NCBI GenBank assembly: GCA_946477805.1
Contig: CAMKZP010000043.1
Span: forward strand, 1 to 13,055
Source: an uncultured Enterobacter sp.
GTDB lineage: Bacteria; Pseudomonadota; Gammaproteobacteria; Enterobacterales; Enterobacteriaceae
Direction of reading: 5' to 3'
DNA: 13,055 bases
Under the pieces are notes generated by a model that saw nothing but the letters and a program-made list of their open reading frames with translations, ran no database searches and was not told the DNA's origin. Shown in pieces: positions 1 to 6,689 of this stretch. Positions within the stretch are counted from its first letter, which is position 1. Every line of letters starts with the position of its first letter. The translations under genes and the position numbers were made by a program.

Positions 1-270
1 ACCAAAACCTGGGAGACCATCCACGGTGCGCCGGTGGGCGAGCTGCTGGCGTGGGTGAAGGAAGACGAAAACCGCCGCAAGGGTGAAATGGTGCTGATAG
101 TCGAAGGGCATAAGGCGCAGGAGGACGCACTCCCCGCCGATGCGCTGCGTACGCTGGCACTGCTGCAGGCAGAGCTGCCGCTGAAGAAAGCGGCGGCGCT
201 GGCAGCGGAGATCCACGGCGTGAAGAAAAATGCGCTGTATAAGCATGCGCTGGAGCAGCAGGGGGAGTAA
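1..270 (+). CDS. rsmI: RsmI, 16S rRNA (cytidine-1402 2'-O) methyltransferase, C-terminal part
   Basis: The reading frame is open from the first base of the window and ends at TAA 268-270, giving the last 89 codons. The family is about 286 residues long, so roughly the first two thirds, including the SAM-binding tetrapyrrole-methylase-like core, lie upstream of the window. The visible part contains stretches I recognise from E. coli RsmI, such as TKTWETIHGAPVGELLAWV and, near the end, GVKKNALYKHALEQ in the small C-terminal helical domain. RsmI is a cytoplasmic SAM-dependent enzyme that 2'-O-methylates C1402 in the 16S rRNA decoding centre, next to the N4-methylation made by RsmH. The GTG at 34 is an internal valine codon, not a start. 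It converges with gatR and is unrelated in function to the sugar genes. It marks the conserved chromosomal edge of the variable sugar region. Confidence 0.95.
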   Translation, partial: TKTWETIHGAPVGELLAWVKEDENRRKGEMVLIVEGHKAQEDALPADALRTLALLQAELPLKKAAALAAEIHGVKKNALYKHALEQQGE

Positions 271-288
271 ATCCCTGCTGCATGTTTT
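255..288 (+). terminator. Probable intrinsic terminator of rsmI overlapping its stop codon
   Basis: A perfect 9-bp inverted repeat, GCAGCAGGG (255-263) and CCCTGCTGC (273-281), has a 9-base loop. On the plus strand it is followed by ATGTTTT (282-288). The rsmI stop codon TAA lies in the loop, so the left arm encodes the last residues of RsmI. The T tract is short (four T), so efficiency is uncertain. Confidence 0.55.
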
Positions 289-316
289 GCCGGGCGGCGG
301 CTGCGCCGTACCCGGT
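289..316. repeat. REP-like palindrome between convergent rsmI and gatR
   Basis: GCCGGG at 289-294 pairs imperfectly with CCCGGT at 311-316, around an internal GCGGCGGCTGCGCCG. This is the look of an enterobacterial REP element (compare GCCGGATGGCGGC...GCCGGCC). It sits between two converging genes, a usual REP location. No T tract follows the hairpin in either direction, so it is not an obvious Rho-independent terminator; it could stabilise the 3' ends of either mRNA. Confidence 0.55.
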
Positions 317-323
317 CTGAAAA

Positions 324-1097
324 CTAAACCGTAATGATGTCAGTCCCTGTCTTACTCAGCAGTTCTTTATCGTGTTTTCCGATCCCGTCATCCGTGATCA
401 CGCAGTCAATTTTCTCTATCGGCAGCACCTGGTTAAACCCGCGGCGATTGAATTTGCTGGCATCCAGCACCGCAATAACTTTATGTGCGGCAGCGGCCAT
501 CACGCTGCTGATCGAGTAGCCTTCGTTAAAGGTGGTGATGCCATTCGTCGCATCGATACCGTCAGCGCCGACGAACATTAAATCGGCGCTGATGCCGGTC
601 AGCGAGCGCTCGGCGATAGTGCCGTGCATGGAATGCGTTTTATGGCGTACCGTACCGCCGCAAACCACCAGCGTAATGTCTTTATTCTCGGAGAGCGCAA
701 AGGCCGCAGGCAGGCTATTGGTGATGACCGTAATATTGGCTTTTTTTGTCAGCGCTTCGGCGATGAGCATGGTCGTGCTGCCGCTATCCAGGATGACCGT
801 CATCCCTTCTTCAATCATACTCACTGCAGCCTGGGCGATGCGTTTTTTTGGATCGCTCGCGAGCTGATAACGCTCCTCAAGTACCACTTCCTGATTTTCA
901 CTTTCCATCAGGTTACTGCCTGGTCTTGCGGCGCCGCCGTGAAAGCGCGTGAGTAACCCTTTTTCTTCCAGCAGGCGCAGGTCCGTTCGAATTGTCACTT
1001 CCGAAATGCCAAACATATTCGAAAGATCCAATACCATCACGCTGCCCTGGGCGTTGATGAGGTCAACGATTTTATTCCTTCGCTCAAATGAGTTCAT
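324..1097 (-). CDS. gatR: GatR, DeoR-family repressor of the galactitol operon
   Basis: A 257-residue DeoR-family regulator. Residues about 5-56 form the winged helix-turn-helix, with recognition-helix sequence FGISEVTIRTDLRLLEEKG followed by the family's FHGGA. The rest is the sugar-phosphate-sensing DeoRC domain, with ILDSGSTT, VVCGGTVRHK and MFVGADGID visible. I recognise it as GatR rather than AgaR from its N-terminus (MNSFERRNKIVDL) and its position after gatD. The known role is to repress the gat operon, presumably relieved by a phosphorylated pathway intermediate. The gene is full length; in E. coli K-12 gatR is interrupted by an IS element, making gat constitutive, so this strain should keep inducible control. 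It is separated from gatD by 110 bp holding a hairpin, a -10-like TAGAAT and phased CGAAAG elements, so it probably has its own autoregulated promoter. Its Shine-Dalgarno is weak (CAGG before the ATG). Confidence 0.93.
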   Translation of the reverse strand: MNSFERRNKIVDLINAQGSVMVLDLSNMFGISEVTIRTDLRLLEEKGLLTRFHGGAARPGSNLMESENQEVVLEERYQLASDPKKRIAQAAVSMIEEGMTVILDSGSTTMLIAEALTKKANITVITNSLPAAFALSENKDITLVVCGGTVRHKTHSMHGTIAERSLTGISADLMFVGADGIDATNGITTFNEGYSISSVMAAAAHKVIAVLDASKFNRRGFNQVLPIEKIDCVITDDGIGKHDKELLSKTGTDIITV

Positions 1098-1126
1098 AAT
1101 GAATTGCCTGATAATTAACTGCCCCT

Positions 1127-1132
1127 ATTCTA
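1127..1132 (-). promoter_or_regulatory. Candidate -10 box of a gatR promoter
   Basis: On the minus strand this reads TAGAAT, five of six matches to TATAAT, 29 bp upstream of the gatR ATG. No good -35 box is seen at 16-18 bp. The CGAAAG elements at 1135-1171 cover the -35 region, as expected for a repressed or autoregulated promoter. Confidence 0.4.
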
Positions 1133-1134
1133 AT

Positions 1135-1171
1135 CGAAGGTATGCGAAAGGTGTACGGTAATATTCGAAAG
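1135..1171. promoter_or_regulatory. Candidate GatR operator array upstream of gatR
   Basis: Four related hexamers occur on the plus strand at near-helical spacing: CGAAGG at 1135, CGAAAG at 1145, CGGTAA at 1156 and CGAAAG at 1166 (steps of 10, 11 and 10 bp). The same CGAAAG word is clustered upstream of gatY. DeoR-family repressors often bind several short repeats. Autorepression by GatR is inferred from this match; the sequence alone does not prove that the protein binds here. Confidence 0.5.
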
Positions 1172-1178
1172 TATATGT

Positions 1179-1201
1179 GAGCCAGCTCGGGTTGCTGGCT
1201 C
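1179..1201 (-). terminator. Hairpin between gatD and gatR, possible weak terminator
   Basis: Perfect 8-bp stem GAGCCAGC (1179-1186) and GCTGGCTC (1194-1201) with a 7-base loop, starting 7 bp after the gatD stop in the direction of transcription. On the minus strand it is followed by ACATATACTTTCG, which lacks a proper U tract. It could end or pause the gatYZABCD transcript, or protect its 3' end from exonucleases, while gatR is read from its own promoter. Confidence 0.45.
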
Positions 1202-1207
1202 GAACGT

Positions 1208-2251
1208 TCATGGCAGACGCAACATTATTTTGCCCTGCATTGGCGCACCGTTCAGTGCCTGCACGGCCTGGGCAAAGCTCTCGCTATTTCCGCTATGGGC
1301 GATGAGCGGCTCCAGCTGCAATTTTTTCTCTGTGAGCAGTCGGGCGGCGGTTTTCCATTCATCCCCTGGCCACGGTGCGGAATAGTTCATCCAGCTTCCC
1401 AGCAGTGCCAGTTCTTTACGCAGGATCTTTCCAAACGTTGTGGCCGATAGTGTCAGATCGTGATGCAGCGTGCCTACCAGGGCAACCTGCGCACGTGGCC
1501 CGGCAATATCAATGGCAAGGGAGACGGTTTGCGGCGTGCCGGCTGTCTCCAGTACCAGCTGGTCAAAGCGGTGGTCGCTGAGGGCGCTGAGGATGTCGTC
1601 AGCGCCGAGCGTATGGCTGTTGAAGACGCGCGACGCTCCCAGCGTGCTTGCCAGCGCGAGCTTATCGTCATTGATATCAATCGCGGTCACGCTGCGGGCA
1701 CCCAGCGCCAGCGCGCATTGCATCGCCAGCAGACCAATAGTACCCGCGCCGACGATGATGACGTTCTTCCCCTCACAGCCTGAAGCCAGATGGAACGCAT
1801 GCAGCCCTACGGTCATCGGCTCGATAAATGCGCCGTCTTCAATTGTCATTTCAGCGGGCAGGCGGAAGAGATTTGCGCGTTTTACCACGATGTACTCCGC
1901 ATTTCCCCCTTCGCTACGGGAGCCAACGAACTGATAGCGTTTGCATAACGAGTAGTAGCCCTTTTCACATTCCGGGCAGGTAAAGCAGGGCAGCAGAGGC
2001 ACGCACGCCACCGCATCACCGGCTTTAAGGTCGGCAATATCTGCGCCGCATGATTCCACATATCCGCTAAATTCATGGCCCAGCGTAATGGGATAGTAGT
2101 GTGCGCCGCTGGCGAAAATACGGGGGATATCCGAGCCGCAAAGCCCGGAGCAGACAACGCGTACCAGCACATCGTCTGCGGCCTGAATGCGGGGGACTGG
2201 ACGTTCTTCCACGCACACGCTGCCCCCAGCGTGAATTACCACTGATTTCAT
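1208..2251 (-). CDS. gatD: GatD, galactitol-1-phosphate 5-dehydrogenase
   Basis: A 347-residue zinc-dependent medium-chain dehydrogenase (E. coli GatD is 346). It oxidises galactitol-1-phosphate to D-tagatose-6-phosphate with NAD+ in the cytoplasm. Catalytic zinc residues are visible: Cys38 (GLCGSD), His59-Glu60 (GHE) and Glu144 (FIEP). The structural zinc site is complete, with Cys89, Cys92, Cys95 and Cys103. The Rossmann nucleotide-binding motif VGAGTIG is at about 167-173, followed by the acidic residue of TAIDI that favours NAD. It is the last enzyme gene of the operon, starting 41 bp after gatC. The start is supported by GGAG seven bases before the ATG. The gatC-gatD gap carries a strong hairpin that could set GatD below the transport proteins. 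Confidence 0.96.
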   Translation of the reverse strand: MKSVVIHAGGSVCVEERPVPRIQAADDVLVRVVCSGLCGSDIPRIFASGAHYYPITLGHEFSGYVESCGADIADLKAGDAVACVPLLPCFTCPECEKGYYSLCKRYQFVGSRSEGGNAEYIVVKRANLFRLPAEMTIEDGAFIEPMTVGLHAFHLASGCEGKNVIIVGAGTIGLLAMQCALALGARSVTAIDINDDKLALASTLGASRVFNSHTLGADDILSALSDHRFDQLVLETAGTPQTVSLAIDIAGPRAQVALVGTLHHDLTLSATTFGKILRKELALLGSWMNYSAPWPGDEWKTAARLLTEKKLQLEPLIAHSGNSESFAQAVQALNGAPMQGKIMLRLP

Positions 2252-2269
2252 GATTCACTCCAGAAAAGG

Positions 2270-2288
2270 AGGGGAGCATTGCTCCCCT
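2270..2288 (-). other. Strong hairpin in the gatC-gatD gap
   Basis: AGGGGAGC (2270-2277) and GCTCCCCT (2281-2288) form a perfect 8-bp, GC-rich stem with a 3-base loop. On the minus strand it lies just after the gatC stop and is followed by CCTTTTCT, then by the gatD Shine-Dalgarno GGAG. It looks like a partial terminator or an mRNA processing/stability element. Confidence 0.5.
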
Positions 2289-2292
2289 GTGA

Positions 2293-3666
2293 TTAAGATG
2301 CCGTCTGGCTTTGAGGATTAGCGGCGCGTTTTTCTGCCGCTGAAAACGCGCGGGCACGACGCCAGGTGAGCAACACGCCGGTACAGTAAAATGCAGCGAT
2401 AGCGATGAACCCTACCGCGTTTTGCCAGGTAAAGAGCTGGATCAACAGCCAGGTGATCGGAGAGCCACCCTGATCCATGGAGGCCACCAGCCCGCCTGCT
2501 TTCAGCGCGCCAGCATTCTGTGCAAGCTGGGTGTGCAGGCCGATAGTTTGCGTGGCGATCCACAGCGTAATGCCCATGATGATGACGCCGGAGATAAGCG
2601 TTCGGAACAGATTACCCTGGTGGACAGCGACCGCCATCGCCACGAAGAAGCCAATGGTGGCCAGATCGCCGAAGGGGAGGACCTGGTTACCCGGCACCAG
2701 AACAGCAATCAGAATAGTGAGTGGGATAAAAATCAGGCTGGCGGAGACCACGGAGGTATGTCCCAGCAGCAGCGCAGGATCGAGGCCAATCAAAAACTCC
2801 TGCCCGCCAAATTTTGCCTGCAGACGCTTTCGGGCATGCTTAGCAATTGGCGTGAGGCCGTCCATGATAGGTTTGATAACGCGCGGCATCAGCAGCATAA
2901 CGGCGGCGGTCTTCACCGCCAGCTGCAGCACGGATTTGACGTCGTAGCCTGCCAGCATGCCGATAACCAGACCCATAACAAAGCCAACGGTGACGGGTTC
3001 CCCAAAGGGTCCAAAGCGTTTCTGGACATCGTCGGCGCTAAAGTGGATGCGATTAAGCCCCGGAATTTTGTCGAGGATCGTATCCACCAGGACCGCGATC
3101 GGGCCAAGGTAGGCTGACGAGCCGTGAGGGATGGCAATGCCCTCCAGGCCGAAGAATTCCCGCGTATCTCTGGCAAACCAGTCCCCCAGTTTATAGACAA
3201 AGGCAGCATGCACCACAACACCCAGGATACCCAGCCAGTAAGATCCGGTTGCCAGGTGAAGCATCGCGCCGGTGAAGGTCATGTGCCAGATGTTCCAGAT
3301 ATCCACGTTCACCACGCGGGTCATGCGGGTGACCAGCATGAGAATGTTGACGCCAATGGCCACCGGGATAGCAACCAGCGCTATCTGTGACGCCCAGGTC
3401 ATGGGTGATGAACCCGGCCAGCCGACGTCCACCACGTGCAGGTTAATCTGAAACTGTTCTGCCATCGCTTTCGCCGCCGGGCCGATGGAGTCGAGCATCA
3501 GGCCGATAACCAGCCCGATCCCCACGAAGCCAATGCCAATATGCAGGCCTGATTTGAAGCAATCGCCGAGCTTCATCCCCAGCAGCTTTGAGAAGATGAT
3601 GATGACGATGGGCAGCATTACGGTGGGGCCCAGGTCGAGGATATACCGCATGATTTCGGTAAACAT
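2293..3666 (-). CDS. gatC: GatC, galactitol PTS permease EIIC subunit
   Basis: A 457-residue polytopic membrane protein, the EIIC channel of the galactitol PTS (E. coli GatC is about 451). It carries galactitol across the inner membrane while GatA and GatB pass phosphate to it. Hydrophobic segments are visible at about 8-29, 42-60, 92-113, 143-160, 226-240, 306-324, 334-350 and 355-372, with more near 405-434. Family stretches I recognise are MRYILDLGPTVMLPIVIII, the loop GIAIPHGSSAYLGPIAVLV (about 176-194) and LDPALLLGHTSVVSASLIF. The ATG lies only 4 bp after the gatB stop, and the Shine-Dalgarno AAGGGG overlaps the end of gatB, so the two are probably translationally coupled. The C-terminus is a few residues longer than in E. 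coli (ending in AANPQSQTAS). No frame damage is seen. Confidence 0.96.
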   Translation of the reverse strand: MFTEIMRYILDLGPTVMLPIVIIIFSKLLGMKLGDCFKSGLHIGIGFVGIGLVIGLMLDSIGPAAKAMAEQFQINLHVVDVGWPGSSPMTWASQIALVAIPVAIGVNILMLVTRMTRVVNVDIWNIWHMTFTGAMLHLATGSYWLGILGVVVHAAFVYKLGDWFARDTREFFGLEGIAIPHGSSAYLGPIAVLVDTILDKIPGLNRIHFSADDVQKRFGPFGEPVTVGFVMGLVIGMLAGYDVKSVLQLAVKTAAVMLLMPRVIKPIMDGLTPIAKHARKRLQAKFGGQEFLIGLDPALLLGHTSVVSASLIFIPLTILIAVLVPGNQVLPFGDLATIGFFVAMAVAVHQGNLFRTLISGVIIMGITLWIATQTIGLHTQLAQNAGALKAGGLVASMDQGGSPITWLLIQLFTWQNAVGFIAIAAFYCTGVLLTWRRARAFSAAEKRAANPQSQTAS

Positions 3667-3670
3667 GATC

Positions 3671-3955
3671 TTACCCCTTGAGGATGGTCAGGATTTTTTG
3701 CTGAAGGGCTTCGATGCCGACGCCCGACACAAACGGCATGCCATGGACTACCGGAATATCTCCAAAGGTTCTGTCGACTTTCGCTGTTGTGCAGATAAGG
3801 TCTGCACCGTCCATATAGGTTTCAATTTCGGTCACCCGGCACTGGACTAAATCCAGCGCGATATGGTGGGCCTCACACAGTTCTTTGATTTCTTCAGCGG
3901 CCATGGTTGAAGTGGCGACAGCGCCGCCGCAGGCGACAATAATTTTGCGTTTCAT
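3671..3955 (-). CDS. gatB: GatB, galactitol PTS EIIB phosphocarrier
   Basis: A 94-residue cytoplasmic PTS EIIB protein. It accepts phosphate from GatA on the cysteine of IIVACGGAVATST (Cys9 from the chosen start) and gives it to incoming galactitol at GatC. The whole chain is collinear with E. coli GatB (94 residues), including EIETYMDG and GDIPVVHGMPFVSGVGIEALQ. I start it at the second ATG (3955-3953, MKRKII). An in-frame ATG three codons upstream would add only MYP, and AAGG ends 8 bases before the chosen ATG, the usual distance. The gene lies between gatA (27-bp gap) and gatC (4-bp gap), in the standard order for this operon. Confidence 0.95.
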   Translation of the reverse strand: MKRKIIVACGGAVATSTMAAEEIKELCEAHHIALDLVQCRVTEIETYMDGADLICTTAKVDRTFGDIPVVHGMPFVSGVGIEALQQKILTILKG

Positions 3956-3982
3956 AGGGTACACCTTTTTATTATCAGTATG

Positions 3983-4450
3983 TTATGAGGCCTGAGCACA
4001 GGATGCAGGCTCAAGGATCGTTGTCCGGAAACGGTCAGCCAAACGTTCTGCTGGCGTGGTTAACAGCACGTCCAGCGTCTCCGGGTTTTGCAGCTCACTA
4101 AAAAGTCGGCGCAGCAATTTCATTTGCGCCGCGGGGTTTTCCACAATTAACGCGATGATGAGCGAAACCGCGATATCGCCATCATCATCAGCTTGTTGAA
4201 AATTCACCGGTTTATCCGGACGAATCAGATAAATAGCGGGCCTTTTCGCGTGTACGGCTTCACAGTGCGGAATCGCAACAGCATGCCGCTCAAGGGCGAT
4301 TCCGGTGGGGTAGTTCATCTCCCGTTCCAGAAGAGCAGCAGGATAGGTGGGATGAACGACACCTTTATCCAGCATTGCTTCGCCAATATGGGCCAGCGCC
4401 TGCTGGCAGTTTTCAAACTCAATTCCGGTACGAACAAAAATGTGACTCAT
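3983..4450 (-). CDS. gatA: GatA, galactitol PTS EIIA phosphocarrier
   Basis: A 155-residue EIIA of the fructose/mannitol-like fold. It takes phosphate from HPr and passes it to GatB. The phosphorylated histidine is in HAVAIPHCEAVH (His62 with the chosen start). Downstream it has FQQADDDGDIAVSLIIALIV, where E. coli GatA has a closely similar stretch. I chose the ATG at 4450 (MSHIFVRTGI). The ATG at 4465 overlaps the gatZ stop as TGATG and would add five residues, but the Shine-Dalgarno GGAG (4457-4460) lies inside that extension and 6 bases before the 4450 ATG, and E. coli GatA begins at the equivalent place. The C-terminal tail (about 15 residues, ending EPASCAQAS) differs from the E. coli tail in my recollection. 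It is likely coupled to gatZ translation. Confidence 0.94.
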   Translation of the reverse strand: MSHIFVRTGIEFENCQQALAHIGEAMLDKGVVHPTYPAALLEREMNYPTGIALERHAVAIPHCEAVHAKRPAIYLIRPDKPVNFQQADDDGDIAVSLIIALIVENPAAQMKLLRRLFSELQNPETLDVLLTTPAERLADRFRTTILEPASCAQAS

Positions 4451-4464
4451 ACACTTCTCCGGCA

Positions 4465-5736
4465 TCAGACGTGTTCAGGGGTACAGCCATATCGATAGGC
4501 GCGTAAGACATCCTGTATTTTGTCGATGATGAGATTTTGGGGTGTTGCCGCGATCTCATTCCTCGACAGCCGTTCGAACTGGACGGGCATAAACTGGCTG
4601 ATCAGCCCCAGCGGCAGGGATGTTTCGCTCAGGTTAGCGAGTAATTTTTCGACGCTCTGGCGAATACGCGTATGCGGCCAGTAGTAACGAATACGGTCAG
4701 ACAGGCTGAAGTGGATATCCACCATCGCGCGACTCCAGGTGGGGTGGTAATACTTTTTCCAGTAGTCCGGCTCGTTCAGCATCACCTCGTCGATTACCTC
4801 AAGCACGTGGCTGCGCTGTTCAGGGGCGATAAGTTCCTTCTCCATTTGCGCGAGGGCAAAGATGGCCTCACGCAGCGCAAACGTCAGCGCCGGGCCGACT
4901 TTCAGAATCGCAAAGTGATCGCGTACCAGGGCGCGATAGGCCTGACGGGTCTGGTAGTCGGTTGAATGCGCCTCGTAGACCATCGGGGTCTGGCGGATCC
5001 AACCGGAAAGCGCCTCTGCGGCGTGCGGCTGGTAGTGAATAATTTGCGTATGGTCGAACTCCACCCCCGGCTGTACGACGATCGCAACCACGCGTGACAG
5101 GGCTTCATCCAGCCCGAGTGCACCAAAGGCCACGCGGTGAGTTTCCAGTGTCTGGGCGGCATCATCCACTCGGGTAACATGAACGCTGTTAATGCTGCTG
5201 GCCTCGCCGCCCGGTACCGGAACCTCTGTACCAATGACGTAGGTAAGCGCCGCTTTCTGTTCTTCAGTCGCCGTCTCTTCGGCCGCTTTGCACAGCCGGG
5301 CCGCACGCTGCGCGACAATCGTCGGTGATAGCGGGACGGGATCGTCGGCGCAGGACATTGAGGCATCAAGGTGGATCTTGGTAAAACCGGCTGCGACGTA
5401 GGCTTTGATCAACTCAATGGATTTCAGCATCGCGGCTTCTGCCGGTTCGTTTTGCCAGCAGTTTGGCCCGAGGTGGTCTCCGCCAAGAATAAGACGCTCT
5501 TTCGGGAAGCCAACATCATTAGCAATGTTCAAAACAAATTCGCGAAAGTCAGCGGGCTTCATACCGGTATAACCACCAAACTGGTTCACTTGATTCGACG
5601 TAGCCTCAATCAGTACCTTATTGCTGGTATGTAAATCGAAGCGCAGAGCGGCCTCGATAACCCGGGGATGAGCTGAGCAGACTGAGCAGATACCGAGATG
5701 TTCTCCCGCCTTGTGGCGAGCAATTATGTCTTTCAC
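4465..5736 (-). CDS. gatZ: GatZ, tagatose-1,6-bisphosphate aldolase subunit, GTG start
   Basis: A 423-residue GatZ/KbaZ-family protein (E. coli GatZ is 420). It is the non-catalytic partner needed for full activity and stability of the GatY aldolase. Recognised stretches are IARHKAGEHLGICSVCSAHP near the N-terminus, then IEATSNQVNQFGGYTG (43-58), GGDHLGPNCW, KIHLDASMSC and GTEVPVPGGEASSI. The open frame extends up to a TTG at 5802, which would overlap gatY by 32 bp and add 22 residues absent from the family. I instead start at GTG 5736-5734, because GGAGG (5741-5745) lies 4 bases upstream and the protein then aligns with the E. coli N-terminus. The gap after gatY is 34 bp. GatZ rather than KbaZ is favoured by the neighbours and by detailed sequence resemblance. 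Confidence 0.94.
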   Translation of the reverse strand: MKDIIARHKAGEHLGICSVCSAHPRVIEAALRFDLHTSNKVLIEATSNQVNQFGGYTGMKPADFREFVLNIANDVGFPKERLILGGDHLGPNCWQNEPAEAAMLKSIELIKAYVAAGFTKIHLDASMSCADDPVPLSPTIVAQRAARLCKAAEETATEEQKAALTYVIGTEVPVPGGEASSINSVHVTRVDDAAQTLETHRVAFGALGLDEALSRVVAIVVQPGVEFDHTQIIHYQPHAAEALSGWIRQTPMVYEAHSTDYQTRQAYRALVRDHFAILKVGPALTFALREAIFALAQMEKELIAPEQRSHVLEVIDEVMLNEPDYWKKYYHPTWSRAMVDIHFSLSDRIRYYWPHTRIRQSVEKLLANLSETSLPLGLISQFMPVQFERLSRNEIAATPQNLIIDKIQDVLRAYRYGCTPEHV

Positions 5737-5770
5737 GTTTCCTCCGGTTTCGGATAACAGGCTTTCGTAT

Positions 5771-6625
5771 TTAGAGTTTTCCTTCACAGCCGCAATCAGC
5801 AATGACCTTACGCACGACCTCTTTCATGGCGCTTTTTGCAGGCACCATGTAATGTCGCGGGTCGCTGGTATCGGGATGTGTCGAGAGATAGGTTTTCAGC
5901 GCATTCGAGAAGGCAATTTTGAGTTCTGTGGCCACGTTGACCTTGCAGATGCCGAGGCTAATAGCCTGACGAATATCGGCTGTCGATAACCCGGACGCGC
6001 CGTGCAGAACCAGCGGTATATCGACCTGGTGACGGATTTCTGCAAGACGCTCAAAATCAAGTTTTGGCGTGGCGGTGTACATACCGTGAGCGGTACCTAT
6101 GGCGACGGCCAGGGAGTCGATACCCGTTAATGCCACAAACTCACGTGCCTGCAGGGGGTTGGTGTAAAGCGCATCCTTACTGTCGACCACCAGATCATCT
6201 TCCTGACCTCCCAGGCGTCCCAGTTCGGCCTCAACGCTGATGTCGTAGCGGTGACAGTAATCCGTCACTTTTTTTACCAGGGCAACGTTTTCGGCAAATG
6301 AATGATGAGACCCGTCGATCATCGCTGAACGGACCCCGGCATGCACTTTCTTTGCGATATCCTCGAAATCTTCATGATGATCGAGATGGATCGCCAGCGG
6401 CTGGTTATAGGTTTTTGCCAGATCGCTGGCAATGGCGACCACATTTCCCGTGCCGGCATAGTTGAACGTACCGGGTGTGCCCGCGACGATCAGCGGGGAG
6501 CGCATTTCCGCAGCAGTTTCAACCACTACCTGCAGCGTTTCGAGATTATGAATATTGAACGCCGGTACGGCGTAACCCTCACGCTGGGCTTTGAGCAGCA
6601 TCGTTTTCGATGAGATGATAAACAT
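5771..6625 (-). CDS. gatY: GatY, tagatose-1,6-bisphosphate aldolase catalytic subunit
   Basis: A 284-residue class II (zinc) fructose/tagatose-bisphosphate aldolase, the same length as E. coli GatY. It cleaves D-tagatose-1,6-bisphosphate to DHAP and glyceraldehyde-3-phosphate. Active-site residues are visible: Asp82 and His83 in LAIHLDHH, then His180 in VAIGTAHG and His208 in LVLHGASG, the last two being zinc ligands with His83. VEAELGRLGGQEDD is the conserved aldolase segment at about 131-144. The C-terminus (VIADCGCEG) is GatY-like, whereas KbaY ends differently; internal positions such as EMRSP and HAGVRSAMIDGSH resemble KbaY in places, so the paralogues are close. It is the first gene of the operon, with a strong Shine-Dalgarno GGAGG at 6630-6634, 4 bases before the ATG. 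Its upstream region holds the operon's promoter and operators. Confidence 0.95.
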   Translation of the reverse strand: MFIISSKTMLLKAQREGYAVPAFNIHNLETLQVVVETAAEMRSPLIVAGTPGTFNYAGTGNVVAIASDLAKTYNQPLAIHLDHHEDFEDIAKKVHAGVRSAMIDGSHHSFAENVALVKKVTDYCHRYDISVEAELGRLGGQEDDLVVDSKDALYTNPLQAREFVALTGIDSLAVAIGTAHGMYTATPKLDFERLAEIRHQVDIPLVLHGASGLSTADIRQAISLGICKVNVATELKIAFSNALKTYLSTHPDTSDPRHYMVPAKSAMKEVVRKVIADCGCEGKL

Positions 6626-6631
6626 CGTTCC

Positions 6632-6680
6632 TCCGAAACCTTTCGTTTTGTTTATGCGAAAGAATGTATAGGGTTTCGGA
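6632..6680. promoter_or_regulatory. Inverted repeat around the predicted gatY transcription start
   Basis: TCCGAAAC (6632-6639) and GTTTCGGA (6673-6680) are exact reverse complements, centred on 6656, close to the transcription start predicted from the -10 box. Inside them lie a CTTTCG (6640-6645) and a CGAAAG (6657-6662), also inverted with respect to each other. The symmetry and the CGAAA core suggest a promoter-proximal GatR operator. Part of the left arm overlaps the gatY Shine-Dalgarno. Confidence 0.5.
6665..6670 (-). promoter_or_regulatory. Candidate -10 box of the gatYZABCD promoter
   Basis: On the minus strand this reads TATACA, four of six matches to TATAAT including the key TA and the second A. 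It would place the start near 6658, about 33 bases before the gatY ATG. No recognisable TTGACA box lies 16-18 bp upstream, and the CRP-like site sits there instead, as at class II activated promoters. Confidence 0.45.
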
Positions 6681-6689
6681 ATGTTTTTT

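Noticed and set aside
2422..3117. 231-codon open frame on the plus strand
   Set aside because: It lies wholly antisense to gatC, a gene with clear family sequence over its full length. Its translation is rich in His, Gln and Arg without domain-like pattern, as expected for a shadow frame.
5137..5328. Small open frames antisense to gatZ, gatY and gatR
   Set aside because: They have no ribosome sites of note and match the pattern of shadow frames in GC-rich coding DNA.
5771..6625. Reading the aldolase pair as KbaY/KbaZ of an aga cluster
   Set aside because: The position suggests kba by synteny, but the C-terminus of the Y protein, the order YZABCDR and the galactitol PTS and dehydrogenase next to it all point to gat.
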